A stretch of DNA of 64,000 bases from Streptomyces sp. CG1 (GCF_041080625.1 NZ_CP163518.1:1922001-1986000), one strand, 5' to 3'. Shown: positions 1 through 8,936, numbered from the stretch's first letter. The notes: generated from the sequence alone by a model not told the origin. A program made the numbers and translations.

Positions 1-1293
1 GGAGGGAGCCTGGGCGCCGGTGATGCGGCTCAGCTCGGCCTCGCCGGAGCGGACCGGCGTGATCTGCGGCCTGATGCCTGCGTCGGACATGAGACGGGCC
101 ATGTCCCGGCGCTGGCTGGGGAGGACCAGCGTGACGACACTGCCGGACTCGCCGGCGCGGGCCGTACGGCCGCCGCGGTGCAGGTAGTCCTTGTGGTCAC
201 TGGGCGGGTCGACATTGACGACGAGATCGAGGTCGTCGATGTGGATGCCCCGAGCCGCGACGTTGGTGGCCACCAGCACGGTGACGTCGCCGGTCTTGAA
301 CTGTGCCAGGGTGCGGGTGCGCTGGGGCTGCGACTTGCCGCCGTGCAGCGCCGCGGCCTTCACGCCGCTGCTCAGCAGGTGCTTGGTGAACTGGTCGACG
401 GCATGCTTGGTGTCCAGGAACATGATCACGCGCCCGTCGCGCGCAGCGATCTCGGTGGCGGTGGCGTACTTGTCGGCGCCGTGTACCTGCAGCACGTGAT
501 GCTCCATCGTGGTGACCGCGCCCGCCGACGGGTCGACCGAATGGACGACCGGGTCATTGAGGTAGCGACGGACCAGGAGGTCGATGTTGCGGTCCAGCGT
601 GGCCGAGAACAGCATGCGCTGGCCGTCAGGACGTACCTGGTCCAGCAGTTCGGTGACCTGTGGCAGGAAACCCATGTCCGCCATCTGGTCGGCCTCGTCC
701 AGGACGGTGACGTTCACCCGGTCCAGGCGGCAGTCCTTGCGCTCGACGAGATCCGCGAGGCGGCCGGGAGTCGCGACGACCACCTCGGCGCCGGCACGCA
801 GCGCGCCGGCCTGCCTGCCGATCGACATCCCGCCGACCACGGTGGCCAGCCGCAGCTTCAGCAACCGGGCGTACGGTGCGAGCGCATCGGCGACCTGCTG
901 GGCCAACTCGCGCGTGGGGACGAGGATCAGGGCCAGCGGCTTCCGCGACTCGGCACGCTGCCCGGCCGTGCGCACGAGGAGCGCCAGACCGAAGGCGAGC
1001 GTCTTGCCCGATCCGGTGCGCCCGCGGCCCAGGACGTCACGTCCTGCGAGGGAGTTCGGCAACGTGGCGGCCTGGATCGGGAAGGGCTCGTTCAGGCCGA
1101 GACCGGTGAGCATCTTCAGCAACTCTGCGGGCATGTCCAGTTCACCGAAGGTCGCGACCGCTGGGAGGGCCGGGGTGACGGTGACCGGCAGCGCGAACTC
1201 CCCCTGCGGTGCGGAGGGACGGCGCCCGGTGTCGCCGGGGCGGCCCCGACCCTGCGGACGGAAACGGTCGTTCGTGCGAGCTGAACGGCTCAT
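1..1293 (-). CDS. DEAD-box ATP-dependent RNA helicase (C-terminus cut by window edge)
   Basis: ATP-driven RNA unwinding enzyme of the cytoplasm. Reading the minus strand from the ATG at 1293 (preceded by GAGGAAGG), the protein has the Q-motif region near residues 66-80, Walker A GRTGSGKT at 91-98, PTRELAQQ at about 126-133, DEAD at 199-202, SAT at 230-232, and the C-terminal-lobe arginine-finger motif HRGGRTARAG. All core motifs are present; only the tail beyond residue 431 is outside the window. The basic Arg/Gly-rich N-terminus is typical of actinobacterial RhlE/DeaD-like helicases. It lies next to a cold shock protein gene, so a role in RNA remodelling in the cold is plausible but is an inference. 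Confidence 0.93.
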   Translation of the reverse strand, partial: MSRSARTNDRFRPQGRGRPGDTGRRPSAPQGEFALPVTVTPALPAVATFGELDMPAELLKMLTGLGLNEPFPIQAATLPNSLAGRDVLGRGRTGSGKTLAFGLALLVRTAGQRAESRKPLALILVPTRELAQQVADALAPYARLLKLRLATVVGGMSIGRQAGALRAGAEVVVATPGRLADLVERKDCRLDRVNVTVLDEADQMADMGFLPQVTELLDQVRPDGQRMLFSATLDRNIDLLVRRYLNDPVVHSVDPSAGAVTTMEHHVLQVHGADKYATATEIAARDGRVIMFLDTKHAVDQFTKHLLSSGVKAAALHGGKSQPQRTRTLAQFKTGDVTVLVATNVAARGIHIDDLDLVVNVDPPSDHKDYLHRGGRTARAGESGSVVTLVLPSQRRDMARLMSDAGIRPQITPVRSGEAELSRITGAQAPS

Positions 1294-1414
1294 GGAGAAC
1301 CTTCCTCGGCAGGGCGCGCATCGAGGAATTCCCGACAGGAATGAGCCGGACGAATTGCAAGAACGGGCCGAATGTGAGACTGGAAGAATTGCACTGGAAT
1401 ACAAAAACACGAAG

Positions 1415-1444
1415 CTGGGGCCTCGCCGCAAGGCGGGGCCCCAG
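1415..1444. terminator. Hairpin terminator downstream of the cold shock gene
   Basis: A 13-base stem with one mismatch around a GCAA loop lies between the cold shock gene stop and the helicase start, where it would end cold shock transcription before the helicase. There is no long T tract, as is common in Streptomyces. Confidence 0.7.
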
Positions 1445-1464
1445 TCATCTCATACGCTTCGACG

Positions 1465-1668
1465 TCAGGCGGGAGTGATGTTCTCCGCCTGCGGACCCTT
1501 CTGGCCCTGAACGACGTCGAAGTTTACCTTCTGGCCTTCCTGGAGCTCACGGAAGCCCTGGGTGGCGATGTTCGAGTAGTGGGCGAAGACGTCCGGGCCG
1601 CCGCCGTCCTGCTCGATGAAGCCGAAGCCCTTTTCCGCGTTGAACCACTTGACGGTGCCAGTAGCCAT
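1465..1668 (-). CDS. Cold shock protein, CspA/CSD family
   Basis: 67-residue single-stranded nucleic-acid-binding protein that acts as an RNA chaperone. It is a single cold-shock domain with both RNP motifs, KGFGFI at about residues 13-18 and VFAHYS at about 26-31, and family-standard length. The ATG at 1668 is chosen because GGAGATGTGAC lies just upstream and the protein then starts [10 protein letters not shown] as in other Streptomyces Csps; longer in-frame starts upstream only add non-conserved sequence. Confidence 0.96.
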   Translation of the reverse strand: MATGTVKWFNAEKGFGFIEQDGGGPDVFAHYSNIATQGFRELQEGQKVNFDVVQGQKGPQAENITPA

Positions 1669-2534
1669 GTCACATCTCCTCGGGGGCAGTGCCCGCGGGC
1701 CCACACCGTGTGAACCCCTGCGTTGCCACAATGAACCCCGTCCGGATAAGCACCGGAGATACAAAAACGCCCGACGACATACAGTCGCCGAGGCACTTGA
1801 AGTTTCGGGAACCACAACTGCAACTACGTCAAGTTTAGCACGGAACGCACATCTGCACTACTTTCGATTCATCACCTAAGGCAGCGACCTCACCGGAGCA
1901 CCGGATCAGTGCGCCAGTCGGCGCCACCTCGAATACACGCGGAAGGTCAATCAAACCTCTCGGCTCGGATTATCCGGATTTTCTTCCACGAAATACAGGC
2001 CCGGAATACCTCGGTGTCGAGCTGTTCGAATCCCTCCCTTCGACGAATGCGGAACAGGGCAACCAGGTCCGCAGAACGAGCCGGCCTGCCGACGAGGAGC
2101 CTTGTGAGGTGGCTCCAACCTGGTGGGGCATGGCACACCCGGCTCTGCGACCGGCACAAGTTCAAGCCTCACGAATGCCGCGCCCCGTCCTCGGGGAAGG
2201 AAACGGGAAACAGCATCGATCGCCTTGTCCGTCCGGGAGTGGTTGCCGCACTCTTTCGTGCAGCGCCAACCAGGCCTGGGCGGAGGGGCTTTGGAGGTTT
2301 CCGTGCCACAGCCGTCCACGGAGTTCGGCGAGGAGCTGACGAAACGGCGCAACGCGAGGACCCGGCTGCTCACCACCGACGCTGCGGAGAGCGAGCAGGC
2401 CGGCACCGGCGTCAGGGCTCAGCGTGAGATCCACCTGCAACAGCTCCCCCTCCACCAACCTCCAACCATGCTGGACGGATAGGACCCCTGGCCCGATCCG
2501 CACCGCCTACTCGACGGACACCCGGTGGTACGCC
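1669..2534. other. Long intergenic region, no recognisable gene
   Basis: About 870 bases between the cold shock gene start and the amidase stop. Its first part should hold the cold shock promoter and 5' leader on the minus strand. The rest is less GC-biased than the neighbours; the short frames found here show no family resemblance and no coding-like third-position pattern. I see no tRNA or supported gene. Confidence 0.5.
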
Positions 2535-3986
2535 CTACTTCCGTGCCTGGAAGCCGCCGATCTTCTGCTCGAGCAGTTCGGCCAGCCGCAGCGGGGTGCG
2601 GTCCTCGAACATCGGACCGATGAGCTGTACTCCCACCGGCAGCCCCTCGGGGGACCGGCCCGCTGGTACGGCGGTGGCGGGTAGGCCGGGCATGGTGGCC
2701 AGACCTGCCCACACGAGCTGGTCGAAGTACGGGTACTCGACACCGTCGATGTCGATCCGGCGTTCCAGCGGATTGGGGTTGTGGTCGTGCGGGAACGCGG
2801 GAGTGGGCGTGATGGGAGACACCACGGCGTCGAACTCGGCGAAGAGCTGCCGCCAGCCGTGGCGGTGGAGCTCGCGACGGCTGTTCGCCTCGATCCAGTC
2901 GCGGTGGCTGAACACCATGGCGCGCAGCCGCGTCGCATCGAGACTCTGGTCGTCTGCGCTCAGTCCGGCGGCGCGGGTCCGCAGCTGCTCGTACGCCTCG
3001 ACGGGAAAGCGCGCAACCTGGCTCGAAAACAGCAACTGCGCGTAGAGCGTCGCGGCTTCGGTCAGATCGGGCAGCAGCGGAGTGTGCCGTTCGACGCGGG
3101 CGCCGCCGTCGGCAAGCGCGTCGGCCACCCGGTTCACGCCCGCCCGCACAGCGGACCCGGTGGGAATGAGTGGATGCTCGTCGAGGACCAAGACCCGGAA
3201 GTCGCCGAGCCGCTCGTGGCGCGCGGGCGGCAGCGTCAGGTCGTGCGCCTTGCCGAGCGTCAGCGGGTCCGGTCCGGCCATGACGTCGAGCAGGAGCGTG
3301 AGGTCGCGGGCAGTGCGTGCCATCGGTCCGACGACGGCGAGGTCGAGGTCGACCGGCAATGGCGGTGCCGGCGGCGCGACCATGCCGCGGGTTGCCGCCA
3401 GTCCGACCGTCGGCTTGTGCGCATAGATGCCGCAGAAATGCGCGGGGGTGCGCAGCGAACCGGCGAGGTCGGAGCCGATGGACAGCGCGCAGAATCCGGA
3501 CGCCAGGGCCGCCGCTGATCCGCCGGAGGATCCGCCCGACGTGCGATCGTGATCCCACGGATTGTTAGTGGTGCCGTAGATCTCGTTGAAGCTCTGGATA
3601 TCTTGCAGCCCCAAGGGCACATTGGTCTTACCCAGCACCACCGCGCCCGCGGCCTTGAGCCGCGACACCTGTACCGCGTCCTCGGCCGGCACATAGTCCC
3701 GGTGTTGCGGCATGCCCCAGGTCGTGGGCAGCCCAGCCATGTTGTAGGACTCTTTGACCGTCACCGGAATGCCGAGCAGCGGCCGGTCCTCACCGCGGGC
3801 GCGCGCCTGGTCGGCATCGCGCGCGGCGGCCCGCGCACGGTCGAAGTCCGGCACGCAGATCGCGTTGATCGCCTTGTCGTCCCGCTCGATACGGGCGATC
3901 GCCTCGTCGGTCAGTTCCGCCGAGGTCACTTCACCGGCGCGCAAGGCAGCCGCGAGTTGTTCGGCCGTCTGAAAATTCCACTCCAT
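2535..3986 (-). CDS. Amidase-signature family enzyme
   Basis: 483-residue amidase that hydrolyses a C-N amide bond; substrate unknown. The Ser-cisSer-Lys triad is visible: Lys in GIPVTVKES (about residues 72-80), the glycine/serine-rich stretch SGGSSGGSAAA (about 150) and the nucleophile region GSDLAGSLR (about 172). Length is normal for the family. The ATG at 3986 is the only sensible start, though its ribosome site is weak. No operon partner. It resembles general amidases and indoleacetamide hydrolase-type enzymes more than GatA, since no gatB/gatC is adjacent. Confidence 0.9.
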   Translation of the reverse strand: MEWNFQTAEQLAAALRAGEVTSAELTDEAIARIERDDKAINAICVPDFDRARAAARDADQARARGEDRPLLGIPVTVKESYNMAGLPTTWGMPQHRDYVPAEDAVQVSRLKAAGAVVLGKTNVPLGLQDIQSFNEIYGTTNNPWDHDRTSGGSSGGSAAALASGFCALSIGSDLAGSLRTPAHFCGIYAHKPTVGLAATRGMVAPPAPPLPVDLDLAVVGPMARTARDLTLLLDVMAGPDPLTLGKAHDLTLPPARHERLGDFRVLVLDEHPLIPTGSAVRAGVNRVADALADGGARVERHTPLLPDLTEAATLYAQLLFSSQVARFPVEAYEQLRTRAAGLSADDQSLDATRLRAMVFSHRDWIEANSRRELHRHGWRQLFAEFDAVVSPITPTPAFPHDHNPNPLERRIDIDGVEYPYFDQLVWAGLATMPGLPATAVPAGRSPEGLPVGVQLIGPMFEDRTPLRLAELLEQKIGGFQARK

Positions 3987-4016
3987 GAATCCGACCGTAT
4001 CGGCCTCTGGAAGAGG

Positions 4017-4390
4017 TCATGAAATGCCGCTTCGCACAAGGGGGTTGGATGTCTCCATCCTCATCATGTTCCTCTCCGGACCCCGCGCGTACTCCACGAG
4101 GCTGCGAACCGATGTACGCCCGGACCGCTTCATCAGCACCGGCGTGGACGCGCCCTTCTCCGCAGCGTGGGTCGACCGCGAGTGGCGCATGGAGTGCGGG
4201 ACGAGCTGCTGCCCACCGTCGCCGTCGAAGTAGTAGGCCCCGTCGACGGCGGCCACCAGGTCTGGCGGCGCCGGTCGCCGTCGTCGAGGAGGCGGGCGGC
4301 GCGGCCCTTGGCGAAGGTGGTGAACTCGACGGTGTCCCGGTCGACGCGTCTCCATCTCGGCTCCCCGGGCACGCGCCTGGGCCTTGAGAG
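4017..4390 (-). pseudogene. Tyrosine recombinase (phage-type integrase) C-terminal remnant
   Basis: On the minus strand two frames, joined near 4265 by a frameshift, give a fragment resembling the end of a tyrosine recombinase. The recognisable piece is HSMRHSRSTHAAEKG followed by TPVLMKRSGRTSVRSLVEYA, matching the HxxR catalytic motif and the following region that leads to the catalytic tyrosine. The N-terminal domain is missing, so it cannot be active. It marks a past integration or rearrangement; no tRNA or att repeat could be found beside it. Confidence 0.6.
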
Positions 4391-4603
4391 AGAACTACGA
4401 ACTACTCGCTGTACGCAGATCTACTCCTGTTCGGCTGCTGGAGGTTCGGAAACGAGCGCGGGATCAGCTCCTCACCGACAGACGGATCTCCAACAGTGCA
4501 GGGCGATCAAGTTCGATCATGTTCACGTCCGTACCGCGCAAGGCTTCTCCGTTTCGGGCGCTCAAGGTACGGAGATTTCACGGCCGCCCCACGACGATCA
4601 TGC

Positions 4604-5026
4604 TCAGCCCATGAAGCTCAGGCGAACCTGACGGTTGACATTGTCGACGTTGGTGTCGACCAGGCAGACCGACTGCCAGGTGCCCAGCTCCAGGCGGCCG
4701 GCGATGACCGGGAGGGTCGCGTGGGGCGGGACGACGGCCGGGAGGACGTGGTCGCGGCCGTGGCCGGGGCTGCCGTGGCGGTGCTGCCAGCGGTCGTCGG
4801 CGGGGAGCAGGGTGTGCAGGGCGGTGAGGAGGTCGTCGTCGCTGCCGGCGCCCGTCTCGATCACGGCGATTCCCGCGGTGGCGTGCGGGACGAAGATGTT
4901 GAGCAGGCCGTCGCGGCCGGCCGCCGCCTCGCGCAGGAAGTCCTCGCAGTCGGTGGTGAGGTCGACGACGCGTTCCCGGGAGCCGGTGGAGACGTGCAGC
5001 GTGCGGGTGGTGAAGGCATCTGGCAT
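4604..5026 (-). CDS. YjbQ/UPF0047 family protein (secondary thiamine-phosphate synthase-like)
   Basis: 140-residue single-domain protein of the YjbQ family, for which weak thiamine-phosphate synthase activity has been reported; the physiological role is unclear. Conserved features: HATAGIAVIETG in the first half and the closing block containing VIAGRLELGTWQSVCLVD. Length equals the family norm. The ATG at 5026 has GGATGGGGG just upstream; a start six codons earlier (5044) is also possible. Monocistronic, with its stop facing the integrase remnant. Confidence 0.88.
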   Translation of the reverse strand: MPDAFTTRTLHVSTGSRERVVDLTTDCEDFLREAAAGRDGLLNIFVPHATAGIAVIETGAGSDDDLLTALHTLLPADDRWQHRHGSPGHGRDHVLPAVVPPHATLPVIAGRLELGTWQSVCLVDTNVDNVNRQVRLSFMG

Positions 5027-5111
5027 GCCCCCATCCTGGCCCATACGCCGGGCATAACACTCTGCGGCGCGACCGTCTCCTGATACGCGGGGTCCACAGA
5101 TCGAGACGCCG

Positions 5112-5148
5112 TTGACCATGGAGCAGCAGGCTGGCTACGTTCTGCCGC
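5112..5148 (+). promoter_or_regulatory. Promoter positioned for leaderless transcription
   Basis: TTGACC (5112-5117), an 18-base spacer and TACGTT (5136-5141) form a good sigma-70-type promoter. The A of the small-ORF ATG at 5149 lies seven bases after the -10 box, exactly where transcription would begin, and no Shine-Dalgarno precedes it. This predicts a leaderless mRNA. Confidence 0.6.
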
Positions 5149-5232
5149 ATGTTGCGTTCAGCTCTGCTCACCACGCGCGGTCACATCGACCTGCTGCGGG
5201 TGGCCTCCGCCGCGTGTCGCCGCGGCCGCTGA
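5149..5232 (+). CDS. Leader peptide with one cysteine ahead of sulfonate-transport genes
   Basis: 27-codon ORF, sequence beginning MLRSALLTTRGHIDLLR and ending in SAACRRGR. It resembles the short ORFs annotated in many Streptomyces genomes as putative leader peptides upstream of sulfur or cysteine genes, recognised by the Cys followed by basic residues at the end. The single Cys codon (TGT) is four codons before the last sense codon, so slow Cys-tRNA supply would stall ribosomes near the end. The start coincides with the predicted transcription start. Likely role: cysteine-responsive translation or attenuation control of the transporter 155 bases downstream. Function is inferred; the ORF itself is clear. 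Confidence 0.7.
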   Translation: MLRSALLTTRGHIDLLRVASAACRRGR

Positions 5233-5269
5233 CGCCCTTCACGGCCTTCTCCGTTTCTCGTTTCTTCCG

Positions 5270-5339
5270 GGCTCCGCTGCCGCCGTATCCACGTCCGTGA
5301 CCTGCCCTTGAGGCGGGCATGGCGTGTCGGCACGGAGCC
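5270..5339 (+). promoter_or_regulatory. Large hairpin between leader ORF and permease (candidate attenuator)
   Basis: GGCTCCG (5270-5276) plus TGCCG (5278-5282) pairs with CGGCACGGAGCC (5328-5339), giving a 12-bp stem with one bulged C. The loop holds a nested TGCCC/GGGCA hairpin. Its place between a Cys-containing leader ORF and the structural genes fits an attenuator or translational switch. Folding was judged by eye only. Confidence 0.5.
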
Positions 5340-5386
5340 GAATCACCCCCTGCCCCGCTCTCTTCTCACTTCCGCGTGGAGCGTTC

Positions 5387-6289
5387 ATGAGCGTCAGCCA
5401 TGCCCCACCCAGCTCTCCCGAACCCGATATTTCCGGTATATCCAAGCCCAGGGACGCCATCCCTCAGTCCGCCGACTCCCACTCCCTCGAACTCCAGCCC
5501 GTCGTCCCCGTCTCCTCGCGCCGGCTCCGCACCCCTCGCTGGCTGCGCCGTACCGCGGGCCCGGTTCTGCTGCTCGCACTCTGGCAAGTCTCCAGCGCCA
5601 CTGGCGTGTTGACGGCCGACGTACTCGCCTCGCCCGGCCGGATCTCCCAGGTCGGCTGGGATCTGGTGAGTGACGGTTCGCTGCCGTCGGCCATGGGGAC
5701 CTCGCTCCGGCGCGTCGCGTTCGGCCTGCTGTTCGGGACCTTGATCGGCACCGGACTCGCCCTGCTCTCGGGCCTGTTCCGGCGCGGCGAGGACCTGGTC
5801 GACGCGCCGGTGCAGATGCTGCGGACGGTGCCGTTCGTCGGTCTCATCCCGCTGTTCATCATCTGGTTCGGCATCGGCGAGGCTCCGAAGATCGCCATCA
5901 TCACGCTCGGCGTGACCTTCCCGCTCTATCTCAACGTGTACGCCGGGATCCGCGGGGTGGATTCCCAACTCATCGAAGCAGGTGAGTCGCTGGGGCTCTC
6001 CCGGTGGGGTCTGGTGCGGCACGTCGTACTGCCGGGCGCGCTGCCCGGCGCGCTCACCGGGCTGCGCTACTCGCTCGGCATCGCCTGGCTCGCGCTGGTC
6101 TTCGCCGAGCAGGTCAACGCCGACGCCGGCATCGGCTTTCTGATGGTTCAGGCACGGGACTTCCTGCAGACCGACGTGATCGTGGTCTGCCTGATCGTCT
6201 ACGCCTTCCTCGGCCTGCTCGCCGACTTCATCGTCCGCTCCCTCGAAAGGCTGCTGCTGCAATGGCGACCGACGTTCACCGGCCGGTGA
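5387..6289 (+). CDS. ssuC: ABC transporter permease, aliphatic sulfonate type
   Basis: 300-residue inner-membrane permease of the nitrate/sulfonate/taurine uptake family. After a hydrophilic N-terminus, a first membrane helix near residues 50-70 is followed by further helices and the cytoplasmic EAA-type loop (EAGESLGLSRWGLVRHVVLPG) that docks on the ATPase. The ATG at 5387 has GGAG six bases upstream; an in-frame upstream start (5324) has none and would invade the hairpin. It overlaps the ATPase gene by 28 bases, so the two are translationally coupled. Sulfonate specificity is inferred from the pathway context. Confidence 0.88.
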   Translation: MSVSHAPPSSPEPDISGISKPRDAIPQSADSHSLELQPVVPVSSRRLRTPRWLRRTAGPVLLLALWQVSSATGVLTADVLASPGRISQVGWDLVSDGSLPSAMGTSLRRVAFGLLFGTLIGTGLALLSGLFRRGEDLVDAPVQMLRTVPFVGLIPLFIIWFGIGEAPKIAIITLGVTFPLYLNVYAGIRGVDSQLIEAGESLGLSRWGLVRHVVLPGALPGALTGLRYSLGIAWLALVFAEQVNADAGIGFLMVQARDFLQTDVIVVCLIVYAFLGLLADFIVRSLERLLLQWRPTFTGR

Positions 6290-6999
6290 CCGGGCAGGCG
6301 GTCCACGTCGAGGGACTGACCCGGTCCTTCGACGGCCGTGCCGTCATCGACGACCTCCAACTCGACATCGCTCCTGGCGAGTTCGTCGCGCTGCTCGGCC
6401 GCAGCGGCTGCGGCAAGTCGACGCTCCTGCGCATCCTCGCCGGGCTGGATCGCGACATCCGGGGCACCGCCCTCGTACCGCGCCGCCGGGCCGTCGCCTT
6501 CCAGGCGCCCCGGCTGATGCCATGGAAGAAGGTGTGGCGCAACGTCCTGCTCGGGCTTCCCGGCAAGCCCGAACGCGCCGTCGCCGAGCGGGCGTTGGAC
6601 GAGGTGGGCCTCGGCCACCGGACCGGTGCCTGGCCGAAGACCCTCTCCGGCGGCGAGGCCCAGCGCGCCTCACTCGCCCGCGCCCTGGTACGCGAGCCCG
6701 ATCTGCTGCTGCTCGACGAGCCGTTCGGCGCCCTCGACGCGCTGACCCGGATCAAGGCCCAGCAGCTGGTCGGCGAGTTGTGGCAGCGCCGGGGCTGCGC
6801 CGTGCTGCTGGTCACGCACGACGTCGAGGAGGCTGTGCTGCTCGCCGACCGCGTCCTGGTGATGGACGGCGGCCGGATCGCCCACGAGCAGCCCATCGGC
6901 CTCGACCGGCCGCGCGAGATCACCGACCCGCGCTTCGCCGCCCTGCGTGCGGGTCTGCTGGAACGGCTCGGCGTCGGCACCGCCGCCGCAGCCACCTGA
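6262..6999 (+). CDS. ssuB: ABC transporter ATP-binding protein, sulfonate type
   Basis: 245-residue ATPase that energises the permease encoded by the overlapping upstream gene. Motifs in order: Walker A GRSGCGKST (about residues 44-52), signature LSGGEAQRASLARAL (about 130-145), Walker B LLLLDEPFGALD (about 150-161) and the switch-histidine region VTHDVEEAV. The ATG at 6262 lies inside the end of the permease ORF with GAAAGG upstream. Length and motifs match the SsuB/TauB group. Confidence 0.92.
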   Translation: MATDVHRPVTGQAVHVEGLTRSFDGRAVIDDLQLDIAPGEFVALLGRSGCGKSTLLRILAGLDRDIRGTALVPRRRAVAFQAPRLMPWKKVWRNVLLGLPGKPERAVAERALDEVGLGHRTGAWPKTLSGGEAQRASLARALVREPDLLLLDEPFGALDALTRIKAQQLVGELWQRRGCAVLLVTHDVEEAVLLADRVLVMDGGRIAHEQPIGLDRPREITDPRFAALRAGLLERLGVGTAAAAT

Positions 7000-7053
7000 A
7001 CCCCCTTGAAACTCCTGCACACCTGCACACATCTGCATACGAACGGAACCCCC

Positions 7054-8067
7054 ATGCGCCGACGTCTCGTCCCCGCCGCGCTGCTGCTCCCCTTCGCCCT
7101 CCTGCTCACCGCGTGCGGTGGAAGCTCGTCCGCCGGTACGGGCACCGACACCGACGGCAAGGGCTCCGTCACGCTGAACGTCGGTGACCAGAAAGGCGGT
7201 TCGGAGGGCATTCTGCTTGCCGCCGGCGAGCTGAAGAACCTGCATTACAAGATCAAGTGGTCGACCTTCACCTCCGGCCCGCCCCTGCTGGAGGCCGTCA
7301 ACGCGGGGGCCGTCGACATCGGCGGCGTGGGCAACACCCCGCCCGTCTTCGCGGCCGGCGCCGGCTCGAAGATCTCCGTCGTGGCCGCCTGGCACGGCAC
7401 CTCCAAGGGCGACGCGATCCTCGTGCCGAACCACTCCAAGCTGACCGACCCGAGCCGGCTCAAGGGGAAGTCCATCGCCGTGGCGCAGGGTTCGTCGGCG
7501 CACTACCAGCTGATCGCCTCGCTCAAGGCGGCCGGGCTGAGCCTGTCCGACGTCCACGTCAAGTACCTCCAGCCGGCCGACGCCCTCGCCGCGTTCACCT
7601 CCGGCAAGGTCGATGCGTGGGCGGTCTGGGACCCGTACACCTCCCAGATCCTCCAGGCCGAGCAGGGTCGCGTGCTGACCACGGGCGACGGCATCACCAA
7701 TGGGCTCACCTTCCAGGTGGCCGCGCCCGCCGCGCTGAAGGACCCGAAGAAGACCGCCGTCATCAAGGACTATCTGGCCCGGCTGCGACGGGCGCAGGTC
7801 TGGGTCTACAGCCATCAGCAGGAGTGGGCGAAGGTGTGGGCCAAGGACACCGGGCTGCCGTACGACGTGGCGCTGGCCTCGGTGAAGCGGACCAACGCCA
7901 CCCGTGTCGCGGTCGCTGTCGACAAGCCGCTCGTCGCCTCCGAGCAGCAGATCGCCGACGCCTTCACCAAGTTGAAGCTCATCCCGAACAAGGTGGACTT
8001 CGGCGCCTTCGTGGACACGCGGTTCAACGGCGACCTGCCGCCGTCGACGACTCCGGCCAAGAGCTGA
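7054..8067 (+). CDS. ssuA: Sulfonate-type ABC transporter substrate-binding lipoprotein
   Basis: 337-residue extracytoplasmic binding protein. A basic N-terminus (MRRR), hydrophobic stretch and lipobox LLTAC show a lipoprotein signal. The mature part resembles the SsuA/TauA group (VNAGAVDIGGVGNTPPVFAAGAG and KVDAWAVWDPYTSQI regions). The ATG at 7054 is chosen because the signal peptide then begins directly; the upstream TTG at 7006 adds a non-conserved histidine-rich stretch. It is the third gene of the transport unit and would hand sulfonates to the permease. Confidence 0.9.
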   Translation: MRRRLVPAALLLPFALLLTACGGSSSAGTGTDTDGKGSVTLNVGDQKGGSEGILLAAGELKNLHYKIKWSTFTSGPPLLEAVNAGAVDIGGVGNTPPVFAAGAGSKISVVAAWHGTSKGDAILVPNHSKLTDPSRLKGKSIAVAQGSSAHYQLIASLKAAGLSLSDVHVKYLQPADALAAFTSGKVDAWAVWDPYTSQILQAEQGRVLTTGDGITNGLTFQVAAPAALKDPKKTAVIKDYLARLRRAQVWVYSHQQEWAKVWAKDTGLPYDVALASVKRTNATRVAVAVDKPLVASEQQIADAFTKLKLIPNKVDFGAFVDTRFNGDLPPSTTPAKS

Positions 8068-8083
8068 GCGGGAAGCCTTCGAG

Positions 8084-8800
8084 ATGACCGTACGGCTGCA
8101 CTGGTTCCTGCCGACGGAGAGCGACAGCCGCACCCCCTGGTCGACCGGCACGCCTGCGGCCCGAACGACGCCCGCAAGGCCGCCGAGGTACGGGCCCCGG
8201 ACATCGAGTATCTGGCGCAGAGAGCCAAGGCCGTCGAGCAGTCGGGCTTCGAGGCGGTGCTGACGCCGACCGGAACGTGATGGGAGGACGCCTGGCAGAC
8301 CACGACCGCTCGCGCAGCACACCGAACGGCTGAAGTTGCTGGCTGTCGTTCCGGCTGGGGCTGCTGTCACCGACGTCGGCCGCGCAGATGGCAGCCACGT
8401 GTCAGCGGGTGATGCCGGGACGGCTGCTGCTCAATGTAGTGACCGGAGGCTACTCGGCCGAGCAGCGGCACTTCGGCGACCACCTGGACCACGACCAGCG
8501 GTACCCACGCACGGACGAGTTCCTGTCCGACCTGGGGCGAACCACCGGATCAGGCGAAGGAGAAGATCGACTGGATCCGCTCGCCGGCCGAGCGCGAGGG
8601 CCGTACGGTCCGCCTCGCGATCCGGCTGCACCGGCTGGAGATCCATCCCGCCCTGTGGGCGGGCGTCGGACTGGTCCGGGGCGGGCCGGGGACCGCGCTG
8701 GTCGGCAACCATGCCGAGGTACTGGTTCGGGGAGGGCGTGATCCCCGAACTCTCCGCACGCGCACTCCTGGACCCTACGGCGGCTTCCGTCGCCGGGGAC
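8084..8800 (+). pseudogene. ssuD: Degraded FMN-dependent alkanesulfonate monooxygenase
   Basis: Starts at ATG 8084 with MTVRLHWFLPT as in luciferase-like SsuD proteins. The reading frame then breaks near 8130, hits a TGA at 8278-8280 where GTW is expected, and shifts several more times. Recognisable blocks follow in different frames: LLLNVVTGGYSAEQRHFGDH (about 8425-8485), DQAKEKIDWIRS (about 8552-8587), GVGLVRGGPGTALVGNH (about 8661-8711) and YWFGEGVIPELSARALLDP (about 8720-8776). About 100 central residues and part of the C-terminal region are deleted. It sits 16 bases after the binding-protein gene, where the intact enzyme would belong. It cannot encode an active desulfonating enzyme. Confidence 0.85.
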
Positions 8801-8936
8801 GGGGGGCCGCTGCTGGTGGCCGGCGGACGCTGACCCGGACGGGACGATCACTGCCCCTCGGCCCTCGGCCCTCGGGCCTCGGCTCAGGATCGCCTGCCTC
8901 GGGAAGATCCCCGCTCGACTCCCGGTTGGTAGAAGC

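Noticed and set aside
2018..2040. GTTCGAATCCCT resembling a tRNA T-loop
   Set aside because: The flanking bases do not form a T-stem and no acceptor, D or anticodon arms can be built.
1951..2503. Overlapping minus-strand ORFs between cold shock and amidase genes
   Set aside because: No family resemblance, weak third-position bias and no ribosome site.
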